NCBI RefSeq assembly: GCF_013304735.1
Contig: NZ_JAAITI010000012.1
Location: 38,777-102,776 of the forward strand
DNA: 64,000 bases
Reading direction: 5' to 3'
Origin: Blautia luti
GTDB lineage: Bacteria; Bacillota; Clostridia; Lachnospirales; Lachnospiraceae
Made by a program: the position numbers and the translations under genes. Shown piece after piece: positions 1 to 8,500 of the stretch (positions are counted from its first letter, which is position 1; every line of letters starts with the position of its first letter). Below the pieces are notes generated by a model. It was not told the DNA's origin. It did not search any database and was given only the letters and a program-made list of their open reading frames with translations.

Positions 1-2
1 TT

Positions 3-569
3 ACAGAGTGGAAATCAATCATTCAGGATCCGGGATTTATGATGGAAACGTTAAGTTCCGGTTTTGTGGTGTTTGGAGGAATCATCGGCGGGATACTGAC
101 AGGATTTTTGTACTGCAGGATCAGAAAACTTGTATTTTTTAAATATGCGGATGTGATCCTGCCATCTGTGGCACTGGCCCAGGGATTTGGACGGATCGGA
201 TGTTTTCTGGCGGGCTGTTGTTATGGAAAAGAGACAGAGAGAGTTTTTTCTGTGATATTTCAGAATTCAGAATATGCGCCCAATCACGTGGCACTGATCC
301 CGACGCAGCTGTATTCCAGCGGACTGGATTTTCTGCATTTTCTTTTGCTGTTGCTGATCGCGCGGAATAAAAAAGCAGATGGCCAGGTGACTGCCTGCTA
401 TCTGATCTTTTACAGCATTGGACGCTTTGTGATCGAGTTTTTTCGTGGAGATATTATCCGGGGAAGTGTGGGGATTTTGTCAACTTCCCAGTTTATCAGT
501 ATTTTTACCGGGATTGCTGGGATTGTGCTGTTGATACTGGTGATGAAAAGAAAGAATCAGACAGCGTAG
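3..569 (+). CDS. lgt: prolipoprotein diacylglyceryl transferase-like protein, 3' part
   Basis: The reading frame is already open at the left edge, so the N-terminus lies outside the window. What remains is a polytopic membrane protein. It carries the Lgt-type stretch RIGCFLAGCCYGKE, a TQLYSS segment, and YSIGRFVIEFFRGD near the C-terminus, where family members have a conserved arginine in the same context. Lgt moves diacylglycerol from phosphatidylglycerol to the lipobox cysteine of prolipoproteins at the cytoplasmic membrane. The Cys-rich GCCYG version is common in short clostridial Lgt homologues, which are not always the housekeeping copy. The missing first part prevents a check of the usual N-terminal H-G-G motif. 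The next gene starts 68 bp downstream on the same strand. Confidence 0.75.
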   Translation, partial: TEWKSIIQDPGFMMETLSSGFVVFGGIIGGILTGFLYCRIRKLVFFKYADVILPSVALAQGFGRIGCFLAGCCYGKETERVFSVIFQNSEYAPNHVALIPTQLYSSGLDFLHFLLLLLIARNKKADGQVTACYLIFYSIGRFVIEFFRGDIIRGSVGILSTSQFISIFTGIAGIVLLILVMKRKNQTA

Positions 570-636
570 GACAGTAGTGTCATAAGGACAGGTTTTCTTT
601 GCATACATCTATGAAAAAGACGAAAGCAGGCCTGCC

Positions 637-2385
637 ATGCTCAGAAAAGAAGATTTTGAACCAAATATGAAAACAGAGGATAAGATCCCCGGAGCGCAGT
701 CGGAAAATCCGGCACAGAGTCAGCGCTTCGGGGATTTTATCGTGAAATATATGCAGAATGTAAAGGACACCATGGAACTTTTTTCGGGGACATCTTTTCA
801 GGCAATCAATGAGATTTTCGGGGTTCTCTATGTTCCGCTGGAAAGTATGGGAGAACTTGAGGTCACGGGAACATCCTATAATTCGATCCCGAAATGTTAC
901 ACGTATATGGACATGGAGGCAGCAGGGGCATCGGGGATCACCAGGCTGCATGACCATCCGTATCTCAAACTTCGGGGAAAGGGGACGGCGGTGGCAGTAA
1001 TCGACTCGGGGATTGATTATCAGAATGCCGTGTTTCGAAATGCAGGCGGTTCCAGGATCGCTTATTTATGGGATCAGTCGCTGGAAGATGGGACTGATAT
1101 AGCAGGTACAGAAGTTCCCTATGGCAGGTTATTCCGTAAAAATGATATCGACCAGGCACTGGCTTTTGAGGATCCGTTTTCTGTTGTGCCATCCCGTGAT
1201 ACCAATGGACATGGCACGGCACTTGCCGGCATTGCGGCAGGAAATATGGTCCCGGGAGAAAATTTTACCGGAGCGGCGCCGGAAGCGACATTGATCATCA
1301 TCAAGGTAAAACCGGCAAAACAATACCTCCGGAATTTTTATCTCTACCCTCCGGATGCAGAAGTCTTTCAGGAAAATGACGTGATGATGGCCATCGCTTA
1401 TGCGATTTCCTGGGCGAAAAAACTGGAGATGCCACTTTCTATCTGCCTGGGAATCGGAAGCAGCCAGGGTGCTCATCTGGGAACCAATGCGTTAAGCCAG
1501 TATGTGGACTATGTGGCAAATTTTTCCCAGGTATCCGTATCTGTGGCAGCAGGAAACGAAGGAAATACAAGAAACCACAGCACGGGGATTTTTTCTCAGG
1601 AAAGGGAGCAGATCGTGACAGAGCTCCGTGTGGCAGAAAGGGAGCAGGGATTTACCATGGAATTCTGGGGAGAGCCACCGGAGATCTACGGGCTTTCCAT
1701 CCAGTCACCCACCGGTGAGATATTGGAAGTCAGCAGTTCCATCGGTTCCAGAACTCAGGAGCTTTCTTTTGTCTTTGTGGAAACAAAGGTGTATGTGAAT
1801 TATATCCTGATTGAGCGGCAGACCGGATATTCGCTGGTGTATATCCGATTTTTCCATCCGGCGTCCGGCATCTGGAAAATTTTCACCCAGGCAAGAAACA
1901 GACAGAACGTACAGTTCCACATGTGGCTTCCTGTGGAAGGGCTGATCTCCCAGGATACCTATTTTCTGGAACCCTCTCCCTACACCACGGTGACAGCGCC
2001 GGGAGATGCCAGGAACAGCATCACGGCAACCGCCTACCAGCACCGTGACGGAAGCATCTATATTGCAGCAGGCAGAGGCTATACACCAGATGGTATGATA
2101 ACCCCACATCTGGCAGCACCTGGCGTTAACGTAAAAGTACCACTGGTACGAGGAGATTTTGGAACCCGCTCCGGAACCAGTATCTCCGCCGCACAGACCG
2201 CTGGTATCGCGGCACTTCTGTTTGAATGGGCGATCATACGAGATAACCAGCCGTTTTTTACCGGGAGCAGCGTGAAATATTATCTGCAGAGAGGCGCAAG
2301 AAGAGAAGAAAACATGCAGTACCCAAACCCGGAGTGGGGGTATGGGAAGGTGGATCTGTATCATACCTTTGAACTGCTGACGTGA
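637..2385 (+). CDS. S8 family serine peptidase (subtilase), Csp-like
   Basis: This 582-residue subtilisin-family protease has an intact catalytic set: Asp123 in AVIDSGID, His192 in NGHGTALAG, oxyanion Asn307 in AAGNEG and Ser515 in RSGTSISAAQ. About 100 residues precede the catalytic domain and may be a prodomain. A long insert between Asn307 and Ser515 resembles the jelly-roll insert of clostridial Csp proteases. No signal peptide is visible. In spore formers Csp proteases process the germination hydrolase SleC, but no sleC is present here, so that role is only a possibility; many Lachnospiraceae carry several such subtilases of unknown role. A second in-frame ATG at 667 could also be the start. 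No terminator is obvious after the stop. Confidence 0.85.
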   Translation: MLRKEDFEPNMKTEDKIPGAQSENPAQSQRFGDFIVKYMQNVKDTMELFSGTSFQAINEIFGVLYVPLESMGELEVTGTSYNSIPKCYTYMDMEAAGASGITRLHDHPYLKLRGKGTAVAVIDSGIDYQNAVFRNAGGSRIAYLWDQSLEDGTDIAGTEVPYGRLFRKNDIDQALAFEDPFSVVPSRDTNGHGTALAGIAAGNMVPGENFTGAAPEATLIIIKVKPAKQYLRNFYLYPPDAEVFQENDVMMAIAYAISWAKKLEMPLSICLGIGSSQGAHLGTNALSQYVDYVANFSQVSVSVAAGNEGNTRNHSTGIFSQEREQIVTELRVAEREQGFTMEFWGEPPEIYGLSIQSPTGEILEVSSSIGSRTQELSFVFVETKVYVNYILIERQTGYSLVYIRFFHPASGIWKIFTQARNRQNVQFHMWLPVEGLISQDTYFLEPSPYTTVTAPGDARNSITATAYQHRDGSIYIAAGRGYTPDGMITPHLAAPGVNVKVPLVRGDFGTRSGTSISAAQTAGIAALLFEWAIIRDNQPFFTGSSVKYYLQRGARREENMQYPNPEWGYGKVDLYHTFELLT

Positions 2386-2596
2386 GATGATGCGAGCTGG
2401 AAAAAATATGAAAAGCAGAAACAGATCATTTCCTTTGGAAAGAGTAGATGCATAGATATTACATTTGGAAAAATAATAAAAGGATACGAAAGTACTAATT
2501 TTGGAAAAAATATTCATATAGATAATTCACTTTGTATCGTGTACTATAAATATATGGAAAAATCATATAATGACACAACAGGGAGGAATTTTACTT

Positions 2597-3685
2597 ATGG
2601 AGCTTTCAACTTTGGTAAAAATGTCAAACACTTACGGAAGTAATCCGGCTTATGTTCTGGCAGGAGGCGGTAATACTTCTGTAAAAGACGATACAACATT
2701 GTATGTAAAGGGATCTGGTACACAGCTTGCTACCATTAAGGCAGAGGAATTTGTCAAAATGGACAGAGCCCGTCTGAATGAGATCATGAAAACGGAATAT
2801 CCGGCAGATGATGTGAAGCGTGAATCTGCATATCTTGCAGATGTAATGGCGGCAGTGACCGATGAGGATAAAACCAAACGTCCCAGCGTGGAAGCGCTGC
2901 TCCACAATCTGTTTGCCTATACGTATGTCCTGCATGTTCATCCGACACTTATCAATGGACTGACCTGCGGAAAGGGCGCAAAGGCTCTCTGCAAAGAGCT
3001 TCTTGGAAAAGACGTACTCTGGATCGATATCTGCAAACCGGGATACACACTTGCCCGTATCTGCTTCGAGAAAATGAATGCCTATAAAGAAGAAACAGGA
3101 AAAGACGTGCAGGTCCTTCTGCTTCAAAATCACGGAATTTTTGTTGCGGCTGATACTGTAGAGGAAATCGGCGTTTTATTTGATGGTGTGATCGGAAAGC
3201 TGGAAAAGCAGGTAAAGAGAACTGCGGATGTAAGTGATGCAGTTACACCTGAAAAAGAGCAGGCAGCACAGAAGCTTTCCAGTCTGCTCGGACATGCGGT
3301 TGAGGTCGTACCGGCTGCGGAGGCTGATGATTTTGTAAAAGATAAAACTGCTGCGGCACCTCTTCTGAAGCCGTTTACTCCGGATCATATCGTATACTGC
3401 GGACCTTATCCGTTATTTGTGGAAAATATTGATGAGGCGAAAAATGCGCTGGATGCATTTATGACAGAGCATGATAAAGAGCCAAGACTGATCCTGGTAC
3501 AGGGCGTTGGCGCATTTATCATGGAAGATGACAAAGGAAAGGCAGCAAAGGCACAGCTTCTGGTAAAGGATGCGATCAAGCTTGCGGTGTATGCGGAGAG
3601 CTTTGGCGGCCCGCTGCAGATGACCGATGAGATCACATATTTTATTACACACTGGGAAGCAGAAGCATACCGCAGTAAGAAATAA
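2597..3685 (+). CDS. class II aldolase/adducin family protein
   Basis: The 362-residue product begins with an N-terminal class II aldolase fold (GGGNTS near the start). The metal ligands are visible: His113 and His115 in YVLHVHP and His179 in LLQNHGIF. Class II aldolases use such a zinc site to cleave sugar phosphates such as rhamnulose-1-P or fuculose-1-P. The protein is longer than FucA (about 215 residues). It looks like the aldolase half of the larger rhamnulose-1-P aldolase/dehydrogenase proteins with a different C-terminal part, so the substrate cannot be named. ATG 2597 is preferred because GGGAGG at 2581-2586 is well spaced from it; an upstream ATG at 2570 has no ribosome site. The gene appears monocistronic and ends in a strong terminator. 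Confidence 0.8.
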   Translation: MELSTLVKMSNTYGSNPAYVLAGGGNTSVKDDTTLYVKGSGTQLATIKAEEFVKMDRARLNEIMKTEYPADDVKRESAYLADVMAAVTDEDKTKRPSVEALLHNLFAYTYVLHVHPTLINGLTCGKGAKALCKELLGKDVLWIDICKPGYTLARICFEKMNAYKEETGKDVQVLLLQNHGIFVAADTVEEIGVLFDGVIGKLEKQVKRTADVSDAVTPEKEQAAQKLSSLLGHAVEVVPAAEADDFVKDKTAAAPLLKPFTPDHIVYCGPYPLFVENIDEAKNALDAFMTEHDKEPRLILVQGVGAFIMEDDKGKAAKAQLLVKDAIKLAVYAESFGGPLQMTDEITYFITHWEAEAYRSKK

Positions 3686-3715
3686 AAAAGAAAAATATAT
3701 AGAGAAATAAAGAAA

Positions 3716-3757
3716 ATGCATCGGGAACTATCAGGAAATTCCCGGTGCATTTTTTTG
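3716..3757 (+). terminator. rho-independent terminator after class II aldolase
   Basis: A 12-bp perfect stem, ATGCATCGGGAA (3716-3727) with its complement at 3739-3750, is followed by seven T (3751-3757). Confidence 0.9.
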
Positions 3758-3774
3758 TCAAATGACGGATAAAT

Positions 3775-3821
3775 AGTTACTCAGGACAGAGTTACGCAGC
3801 AAATGTGGATATTTTTATCCG
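3775..3821. repeat. dispersed intergenic repeat, copy 1
   Basis: These 47 nt match 12792-12838 in the same orientation at about 36 of 47 positions. The last 13 nt (ATATTTTTATCCG) are identical. The end can form a small hairpin (GGATA/TATCC). This copy lies just beyond the 3' end of the phosphofructokinase gene. Confidence 0.5.
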
Positions 3822-3835
3822 CATTACTACAAATC

Positions 3836-5062
3836 TTATTTCCGATACACGAATGCCGGCAGTCCGTCCTCGCCAACCGGAACATTTACAGTTCCCTGGA
3901 TCAGCGGGCGGGCATAGCGGATAAAGTCTTCGGTGACATCGGAGCCGTCTTCTGTGATCCATTCCACAGGGACAGTCTTTTCTTCGTTGCAGATAGCGTT
4001 GACATCCTCCAGTGTGCATTTCATGGAGTACGGGGAATCACTCTGACGTTTAAATGCAATCATCTTTCCGGTTTCACCGTTCAGGGCAGCCTGTACACCA
4101 AATTCACCGGCGAGAATTGCCTCCTGCTGGTCTGTCTCGGAGAGCATGGATGCAGAGCAGCGCTGGCTTACGTTGAGTTCTACAGAGCGGGCTTTGACAC
4201 CAAGGCGGCTGCGTACAAGATTCTCAAGGTATTTACCGCAGCCTGCAAGCATCTTGTGGCCGAAAGCGTCGGTACCGGCAGCACTGTCGTATTCGCAGAT
4301 GAAAGTGCCGTCTTTATCATGAATGCCCTCGGATACACAGACGACAACGTTGCAGTTTTTCTCAAAGGCAGCATTAACTTTCTGGAGAAATTCCTCTACA
4401 TCGAAATCCGTTTCCGGAAGATAAATGAGAAGTGGATTGTCTCCGGTGTATTTCCGTGCAAGGGCAGCGGCTCCGGTGAGCCAGCCAGCGTGACGTCCCA
4501 TGATCTCGATGATGGTGGCAGATTTTTTCTCATAGACACAGGCGTCCAGGGTGATCTCACGGACAGTGGAAGCCACGTAACGGGCAGCGCTTCCGAAGCC
4601 TGGGGTATGGTCCGTATTTACAAGGTCATTATCAATGGTCTTCGGCTCGCCGAGGATACGGATGTCGCTGCCGATCTTTTCGGCATAGCGGGAAAGCTTG
4701 CTGACGGTATCCATGGAATCATTTCCTCCGATATAAAAGAACCAGCCGATGTTCATCTCCTCGAATTTCCGGAACAGCTTCGGATAAACCGGATCTTCCA
4801 GAGATTCCGGAAGTTTGTAACGGCAGGAGCCAAGATAGGCGCCAGGTGTCCAGGTAAGAGCGCGAAGCTGTTCGCCCGGAAGTGCTTCCTGAAAATCAAG
4901 GACTGTTCCGTTTAAAAATCCCTCAATACCGTTGACCATGCCATAAACGTGGTCGATCTCTTCTGTATGTTTAAGTGCTTCAGATACCACACCGTAAAGA
5001 CTGCTGTTGATCGCTGCGGTCGGTCCGCCGGACTGTCCTGCGATAAGGTTCTTTTTTGACAT
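3836..5062 (-). CDS. pfp: 6-phosphofructokinase, pyrophosphate-dependent type
   Basis: This 408-residue PFK-fold enzyme phosphorylates fructose-6-phosphate to fructose-1,6-bisphosphate. The N-terminal phosphate-binding loop is AGQSGGPTAAIN. Substrate residues are in PKTIDNDL (Asp144 as catalytic base) and MGRHAGW. The donor-specificity positions read Asp115 (GGNDS) and Lys141 (PKTID); ATP enzymes have Gly at both. By established family rules this predicts use of PPi, making the step reversible. The start at 5062 follows AGGAGGT with good spacing; a longer frame upstream has no ribosome site. The gene is single, transcribed divergently from the HPr-like gene, and is the only glycolytic gene nearby. 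Confidence 0.93.
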   Translation of the reverse strand: MSKKNLIAGQSGGPTAAINSSLYGVVSEALKHTEEIDHVYGMVNGIEGFLNGTVLDFQEALPGEQLRALTWTPGAYLGSCRYKLPESLEDPVYPKLFRKFEEMNIGWFFYIGGNDSMDTVSKLSRYAEKIGSDIRILGEPKTIDNDLVNTDHTPGFGSAARYVASTVREITLDACVYEKKSATIIEIMGRHAGWLTGAAALARKYTGDNPLLIYLPETDFDVEEFLQKVNAAFEKNCNVVVCVSEGIHDKDGTFICEYDSAAGTDAFGHKMLAGCGKYLENLVRSRLGVKARSVELNVSQRCSASMLSETDQQEAILAGEFGVQAALNGETGKMIAFKRQSDSPYSMKCTLEDVNAICNEEKTVPVEWITEDGSDVTEDFIRYARPLIQGTVNVPVGEDGLPAFVYRK

Positions 5063-5218
5063 TCTGATACCTCCTGGGTGTTGTTTTTTTATATTGTAAC
5101 AGAAATAGGAGAAGATAACATCTAAAAAAATCACCTTTTTTATAAAAAAATTACTCTATACAAATAGTTATATCATAGTAAAATAGTAGTATAGATAGAG
5201 AAAAGAGGTGAAAAAACG

Positions 5219-5449
5219 ATGACAGTAAAAAAAGTACAGTTTGAGAGCATGGATGAAGTAAACCGTTTTCTTGATGTGACGGAGCATTTTCCGTTTGCAG
5301 TGGATCTGAAAAGGGGAAGCAGAACAGTAAATGGCAAATCCATTCTTGGAGTTGCATCCATTGGCCTTGGCAGAGAGACGGACTTTTGTGCACATGTGCC
5401 GGAGCTTGCGCCGGAGATCACATCCAGTCTTGGTTTTTGCATGAGGTAG
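5219..5449 (+). CDS. HPr-like protein lacking the active-site histidine
   Basis: The 76-residue protein resembles the PTS phosphocarrier HPr. The segment TVNGKSILGVASIGLGR matches the HPr stretch around regulatory Ser46 (here Ser41), followed by the usual glycine-rich turn. The N-terminal part has no histidine-arginine pair at the position of the phosphorylated His15 (GIHARPA in HPr); it reads TEHFPFAVDL. The protein therefore should not carry phosphate in the usual PTS relay. It could act like Crh, which also lacks His15 and acts with CcpA once phosphorylated on Ser46, but this is inference. The ribosome site is AGAGGTG upstream of ATG 5219. It is divergent from the PFK gene, so a link to carbon regulation is plausible. 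Confidence 0.75.
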   Translation: MTVKKVQFESMDEVNRFLDVTEHFPFAVDLKRGSRTVNGKSILGVASIGLGRETDFCAHVPELAPEITSSLGFCMR

Positions 5450-5491
5450 GTTTAAGAGGGGAAAAAATAAATAATGGTTGATCGATGGTGA

Positions 5492-5542
5492 ATGAGGATA
5501 TCGTAAGGTCGCAGAGGCGATGATCGATATCCTCATTTTTTT
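5492..5542 (+). terminator. terminator after HPr-like gene
   Basis: A 12-bp perfect stem (ATGAGGATATCG at 5492-5503, complement at 5525-5536) is followed by a T run. Confidence 0.9.
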
Positions 5543-5560
5543 ATATATGACAAATGTAAC

Positions 5561-5582
5561 TATTTAGAAAAAAATCTAAATA
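5561..5582. promoter_or_regulatory. operator 1 upstream of the sdpR-like promoter
   Basis: Perfect inverted repeat TATTTAGA-N6-TCTAAATA. It ends 4 bp before the -35 box of the promoter at 5587-5615. Its half-sites are identical to operator 2. Confidence 0.75.
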
Positions 5583-5586
5583 CTTA

Positions 5587-5615
5587 TTGACTGGGAAAAA
5601 TGGAAATGATATATT
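5587..5615 (+). promoter_or_regulatory. sigma-A promoter of the sdpR/sdpI-like operon
   Basis: -35 TTGACT (5587-5592), 17-bp spacer, -10 TATATT (5610-5615). The two operators lie on either side, as expected for tight repression. Confidence 0.85.
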
Positions 5616-5616
5616 C

Positions 5617-5638
5617 TATTTAGAAATATTTCTAAATA
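5617..5638. promoter_or_regulatory. operator 2 over the transcription start of the sdpR-like gene
   Basis: Perfect inverted repeat TATTTAGA-N6-TCTAAATA with the same half-sites as operator 1, exactly 56 bp away. It begins immediately after the -10 box, so a bound ArsR-family dimer would block initiation. Confidence 0.8.
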
Positions 5639-5665
5639 CTATACGAAAGGGGGAAGATATACACG

Positions 5666-5944
5666 ATGGCGTTTGCGGAAACCTTCAAGGCACTTTCGGA
5701 TCCTGTGCGGAGAGAAATCCTGCAGCTTCTGAAAAACGGGAAAATGTCAGCCGGAGAGATCGGAGGACATTTTGACATGACAGGTGCAACTATATCCTAT
5801 CATCTGAAAATTCTGAAGAAAGCAGATCTTGTGTGGGAGACGAAGGTGAAGAATTTCGTGTATTATGAACTGAATACCACAGTTGTGGAGGAACTGCTTC
5901 TGTGGCTTAGTGATCTGAAAGGGGGAAAGAATGATGAAAGGTGA
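5666..5944 (+). CDS. ArsR-family autorepressor, SdpR-like
   Basis: This 92-residue winged-helix protein begins with FKALSDPVRREILQLL, typical of ArsR proteins. A recognition helix follows in MTGATISYHLKILKKADLV. No metal-binding ELCVC-type motif is present, which fits the SdpR branch. In Bacillus subtilis SdpR represses the sdpRI operon, and the membrane protein SdpI both gives immunity to the SdpC toxin and relieves repression by sequestering SdpR. Here the coding region overlaps the next gene by 14 nt and the promoter carries two perfect 22-bp operators. The gene is therefore probably autoregulated and works with its SdpI-like partner. Confidence 0.88.
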   Translation: MAFAETFKALSDPVRREILQLLKNGKMSAGEIGGHFDMTGATISYHLKILKKADLVWETKVKNFVYYELNTTVVEELLLWLSDLKGGKNDER

Positions 5945-6590
5945 AGAAAGAAAAGAATTTCTGAAGGAATATAAAATGTCTCTGATCTCCGGGAGTATCC
6001 TTACGATCTCGCCGTCACTGGCAGGGATCCTGCTGTGGAACCGTCTGCCGGAGAAGATCGCAACACATTTTGATCAGCACAATCTGGCCAACGGCTGGAG
6101 CAGCAAGCCGATGGCCGTTTTCGGAATTCCGTTTCTGCTTTTGCTGATCCATCTGTTTTGCGTGTTTTTTACAGCCAATGATCCAAAGAGAAAAAATATC
6201 AACAGGCGTATCTTTACCATGACCCTGTGGCTGGTTCCTGTGGTGTCTGTGATCACCTGCATGTCGATCTATGGTCTTGCTCTGGGTATGGACATTGATA
6301 TCGGTGTGATCGTGAATATCATGGTGGGGATCATGTTTATCATCCTCGGAAATTACGTTCATAAGGTGAAACAGAATTATACAGTGGGAATGAAGCTTCC
6401 CTGGACCTTGAACAGCGAGGAGAACTGGAACCGTACCAACCGTATGACAGGCTGGATACTGATCCTGTCAGGGCTGCTTTTTCTTATGAATTCCCTGCTC
6501 CTGAAAACGGAAATTGTTTTTGCGGTAATTTTGCTGGTCATCCTTGTGCCAATGATCTATTCATTTATTCTTTATAAAAAGGGAATCTGA
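5931..6590 (+). CDS. SdpI family membrane protein (DUF1648)
   Basis: The 219-residue membrane protein has about six hydrophobic segments. The DUF1648 signature LPEKIATHFDQHNLANGW lies between the first two, and the second half has the SdpI pattern YTVGMKLPWTLNSEENWNRTNRMTG. SdpI proteins protect against a secreted killing peptide and act as signal receptors that bind the cognate ArsR repressor. No sdpC-like toxin gene is adjacent, so this may be an orphan immunity or stress-sensing pair. Two ATGs (5931 and 5934) are possible after GGGGGAAAG. The start overlaps the repressor gene, implying translational coupling. Confidence 0.88.
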   Translation: MMKGEERKEFLKEYKMSLISGSILTISPSLAGILLWNRLPEKIATHFDQHNLANGWSSKPMAVFGIPFLLLLIHLFCVFFTANDPKRKNINRRIFTMTLWLVPVVSVITCMSIYGLALGMDIDIGVIVNIMVGIMFIILGNYVHKVKQNYTVGMKLPWTLNSEENWNRTNRMTGWILILSGLLFLMNSLLLKTEIVFAVILLVILVPMIYSFILYKKGI

Positions 6591-6605
6591 GAAAATAATT
6601 TCGGA

Positions 6606-6646
6606 CCGTCACTGTCAGAAAAAAGGCAGTGGCGGCTTCTTTTTTA
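6606..6646 (+). terminator. terminator after the SdpI-like gene
   Basis: An 11-bp stem with G-U pairs (6606-6616 with 6625-6635) is followed by TTCTTTTTTT. Confidence 0.85.
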
Positions 6647-6747
6647 TCAAAAAATAATGTTCAAACAAAGCGGTACGTGATATGATAATGTCATACAAAA
6701 GCATTTCCTCGAACACTATAAACAGACAGCAGACAGGAGGGATCATT

Positions 6748-7179
6748 ATGACAGAATTAAGCCGTTTTCAAAAAGATGTGGAAGTTGCTGCCACTGCTCT
6801 TGAAATGCGGGCGGAGAACGAGGATGCCAAAGAAGAGGCCATTCATCTTTACCGGAAATTCGGAAGTACCAAACAGGAGCCGCTGCGGCTGGCAGTTGCC
6901 CTGCGGGGATATTTTCTGGAGGAAGGTGTGGAGGAAGAGGAACGCGCGCATTATGGAGCATATCTTAAGAAAAGGATCCGTCCGGCTGTGGAACGCCTGA
7001 TTCTGGAAGATGACTGGGAAAAGATCGAGAAGCTTTATGAGAACGAATGGTTTGGGGAACAGGAGCTGGAGGTGTTCCTGAAACTGGCTGAAGAGTGGAG
7101 GAGACCTGCAGCGCTGATGGGACTTCTCCATTTGAAAAAAGCAAATTATGGATTTAAAGAGAAGAAATTCGAGCTGTGA
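6748..7179 (+). CDS. small acidic helical protein of the AAA+/VWA module, unknown function
   Basis: I do not recognise this 143-residue family. The product is charged, rich in Glu and Lys, and looks almost entirely helical (for example GYFLEEGVEEEERAHYGAYLKKR). It has no signal peptide or membrane segment. ATG 6748 follows AGACAGGAGG with good spacing; an upstream in-frame ATG at 6682 has no ribosome site. It is the first gene of a tightly packed set with a VWA protein and a MoxR-like ATPase, so it may be an accessory or substrate protein of that machine. That role is inferred only from position. Confidence 0.7.
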   Translation: MTELSRFQKDVEVAATALEMRAENEDAKEEAIHLYRKFGSTKQEPLRLAVALRGYFLEEGVEEEERAHYGAYLKKRIRPAVERLILEDDWEKIEKLYENEWFGEQELEVFLKLAEEWRRPAALMGLLHLKKANYGFKEKKFEL

Positions 7180-7198
7180 TTTTTTCAGGAAATCGGGA

Positions 7199-8500
7199 AT
7201 GGAGGCGGATTCGGTGGAACGGAGGCAGGAAGAGCTTGGAATACATATCCTGGAAAATATAAGGAACGAACTGTACTACTATTTTCCATATCTGGACGGT
7301 GCTTTTGCCTGCATTTCCGGGAAGGGCTCAGAGCAGACCGGAACTATTGGAACAGATGGAGCTTTTTTTCTTTTTTCCCCGGAATATCTTCTGAAGCTTT
7401 ATGTAAAAAAGCCGGAGGCAGTGCGAAGAGGTTATCTGCATATGCTGCTGCACTGTCTGTATCTGCACCTTTTTCGGGAGGATCAGGAGGACAGACGCTT
7501 ATGGAACCTGGCCTGTGATATTGCGGTGGAACAGATCATTTCCAGGGAAAAGATCCCGATTCTGGAGACAGGCGGCGATGCGAAAAAAATCCGTGAAAAG
7601 GTTTTTCATATTCTGGGAGACAGGTCGGATTCCGCAGAAAAGATATGCCGGAAGCTGAAGGAACAGGCTTTTCCGTTTCACCTGGAAGAACTGGAGGAAG
7701 CCTTTCATTTTGATGACCACACCCTGTGGGACACCTGCACAGGAGAAAAAGGAAAAAGAACAAAGGAAAAATGGAACAAGCTTCTTTCCTATACTGCCGC
7801 AAACCGTCAGGATCACCGGAAACGGCGGGGAAGTCAGAAAGGGGACCAGAAGGAAGAGGCAGGAACGGTAAGATCCGGAAGGTACGATTACAAAAAGTTT
7901 CTCCGTCAGTTTTCTGTGCTGCGGGAAGAGGTGGAGCTGGATACGGAAAGCTTTGATTATATTTTTTATAATTACGGGATGGAGCATTATGGAAATCTTC
8001 CGCTGATCGAGCCGCTGGAATATAAGGAAGTGAACCGTCTGGAGGAGCTGGTGATCGCCATTGATACTTCCGGCTCCTGCGATGGAGAGACTGTGCGGAG
8101 ATTTCTTGGAGAAACGTATTCCATTCTCAGTGAAAAAGAGAATTTTTTCCATAAAATGAAGGTGTACCTGATCCAGTGTGATTGCTGTATCCAGGATGTT
8201 AAGGTGATCCATTCCGAGGAAGAATGGAAGGAATACAGCAAAAATATCACCATACAGGGCCGGGGAGGAACGGATTTCCGGCCGGTGTTCCGGTATGTGA
8301 AGGAGCAGCAGGAGAAAAAAGAAATCCGCAGTCTTAAAGCTCTGATCTATTTTACAGACGGGGATGGGATATATCCCGGAAGCAAACCGGATTATGAAAC
8401 GGCCTTTGTGTTTTTACATAAAACAGAAAAAATGGAGCTTGTTCCGCCCTGGGCGATCCGGCTTGTGGCAGAACAGGAAGGAGTGCGTTACAGAACATGA
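7199..8500 (+). CDS. VWA-domain protein with N-terminal metallopeptidase-like domain (DUF2201 type)
   Basis: The 433-residue protein has two parts. The N-terminal half resembles the putative metallopeptidase domain paired with DUF2201, but its motif reads His81-Met-Leu-Leu-His85 (HMLLH), without the glutamate of HExxH. The middle is basic and low in complexity. The C-terminal half is a von Willebrand A-like domain with a MIDAS metal site: Asp289-Thr-Ser-Gly-Ser293, the Thr in GRGGTDFRP, and Asp in YFTDGDG. Such proteins pair with MoxR AAA+ ATPases in complexes that insert metals or remodel proteins. ATG 7199 follows CAGGAAATCGGGA; an alternative ATG at 7148 would overlap the upstream gene by 32 nt. 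The stop overlaps the ATPase start. Confidence 0.8.
   Translation: MEADSVERRQEELGIHILENIRNELYYYFPYLDGAFACISGKGSEQTGTIGTDGAFFLFSPEYLLKLYVKKPEAVRRGYLHMLLHCLYLHLFREDQEDRRLWNLACDIAVEQIISREKIPILETGGDAKKIREKVFHILGDRSDSAEKICRKLKEQAFPFHLEELEEAFHFDDHTLWDTCTGEKGKRTKEKWNKLLSYTAANRQDHRKRRGSQKGDQKEEAGTVRSGRYDYKKFLRQFSVLREEVELDTESFDYIFYNYGMEHYGNLPLIEPLEYKEVNRLEELVIAIDTSGSCDGETVRRFLGETYSILSEKENFFHKMKVYLIQCDCCIQDVKVIHSEEEWKEYSKNITIQGRGGTDFRPVFRYVKEQQEKKEIRSLKALIYFTDGDGIYPGSKPDYETAFVFLHKTEKMELVPPWAIRLVAEQEGVRYRT

Noticed and set aside
3803..4915. A 370-codon plus-strand frame over the phosphofructokinase gene
   Set aside because: The minus strand encodes a complete PPi-PFK with all motifs and a proper ribosome site; the plus frame has none.
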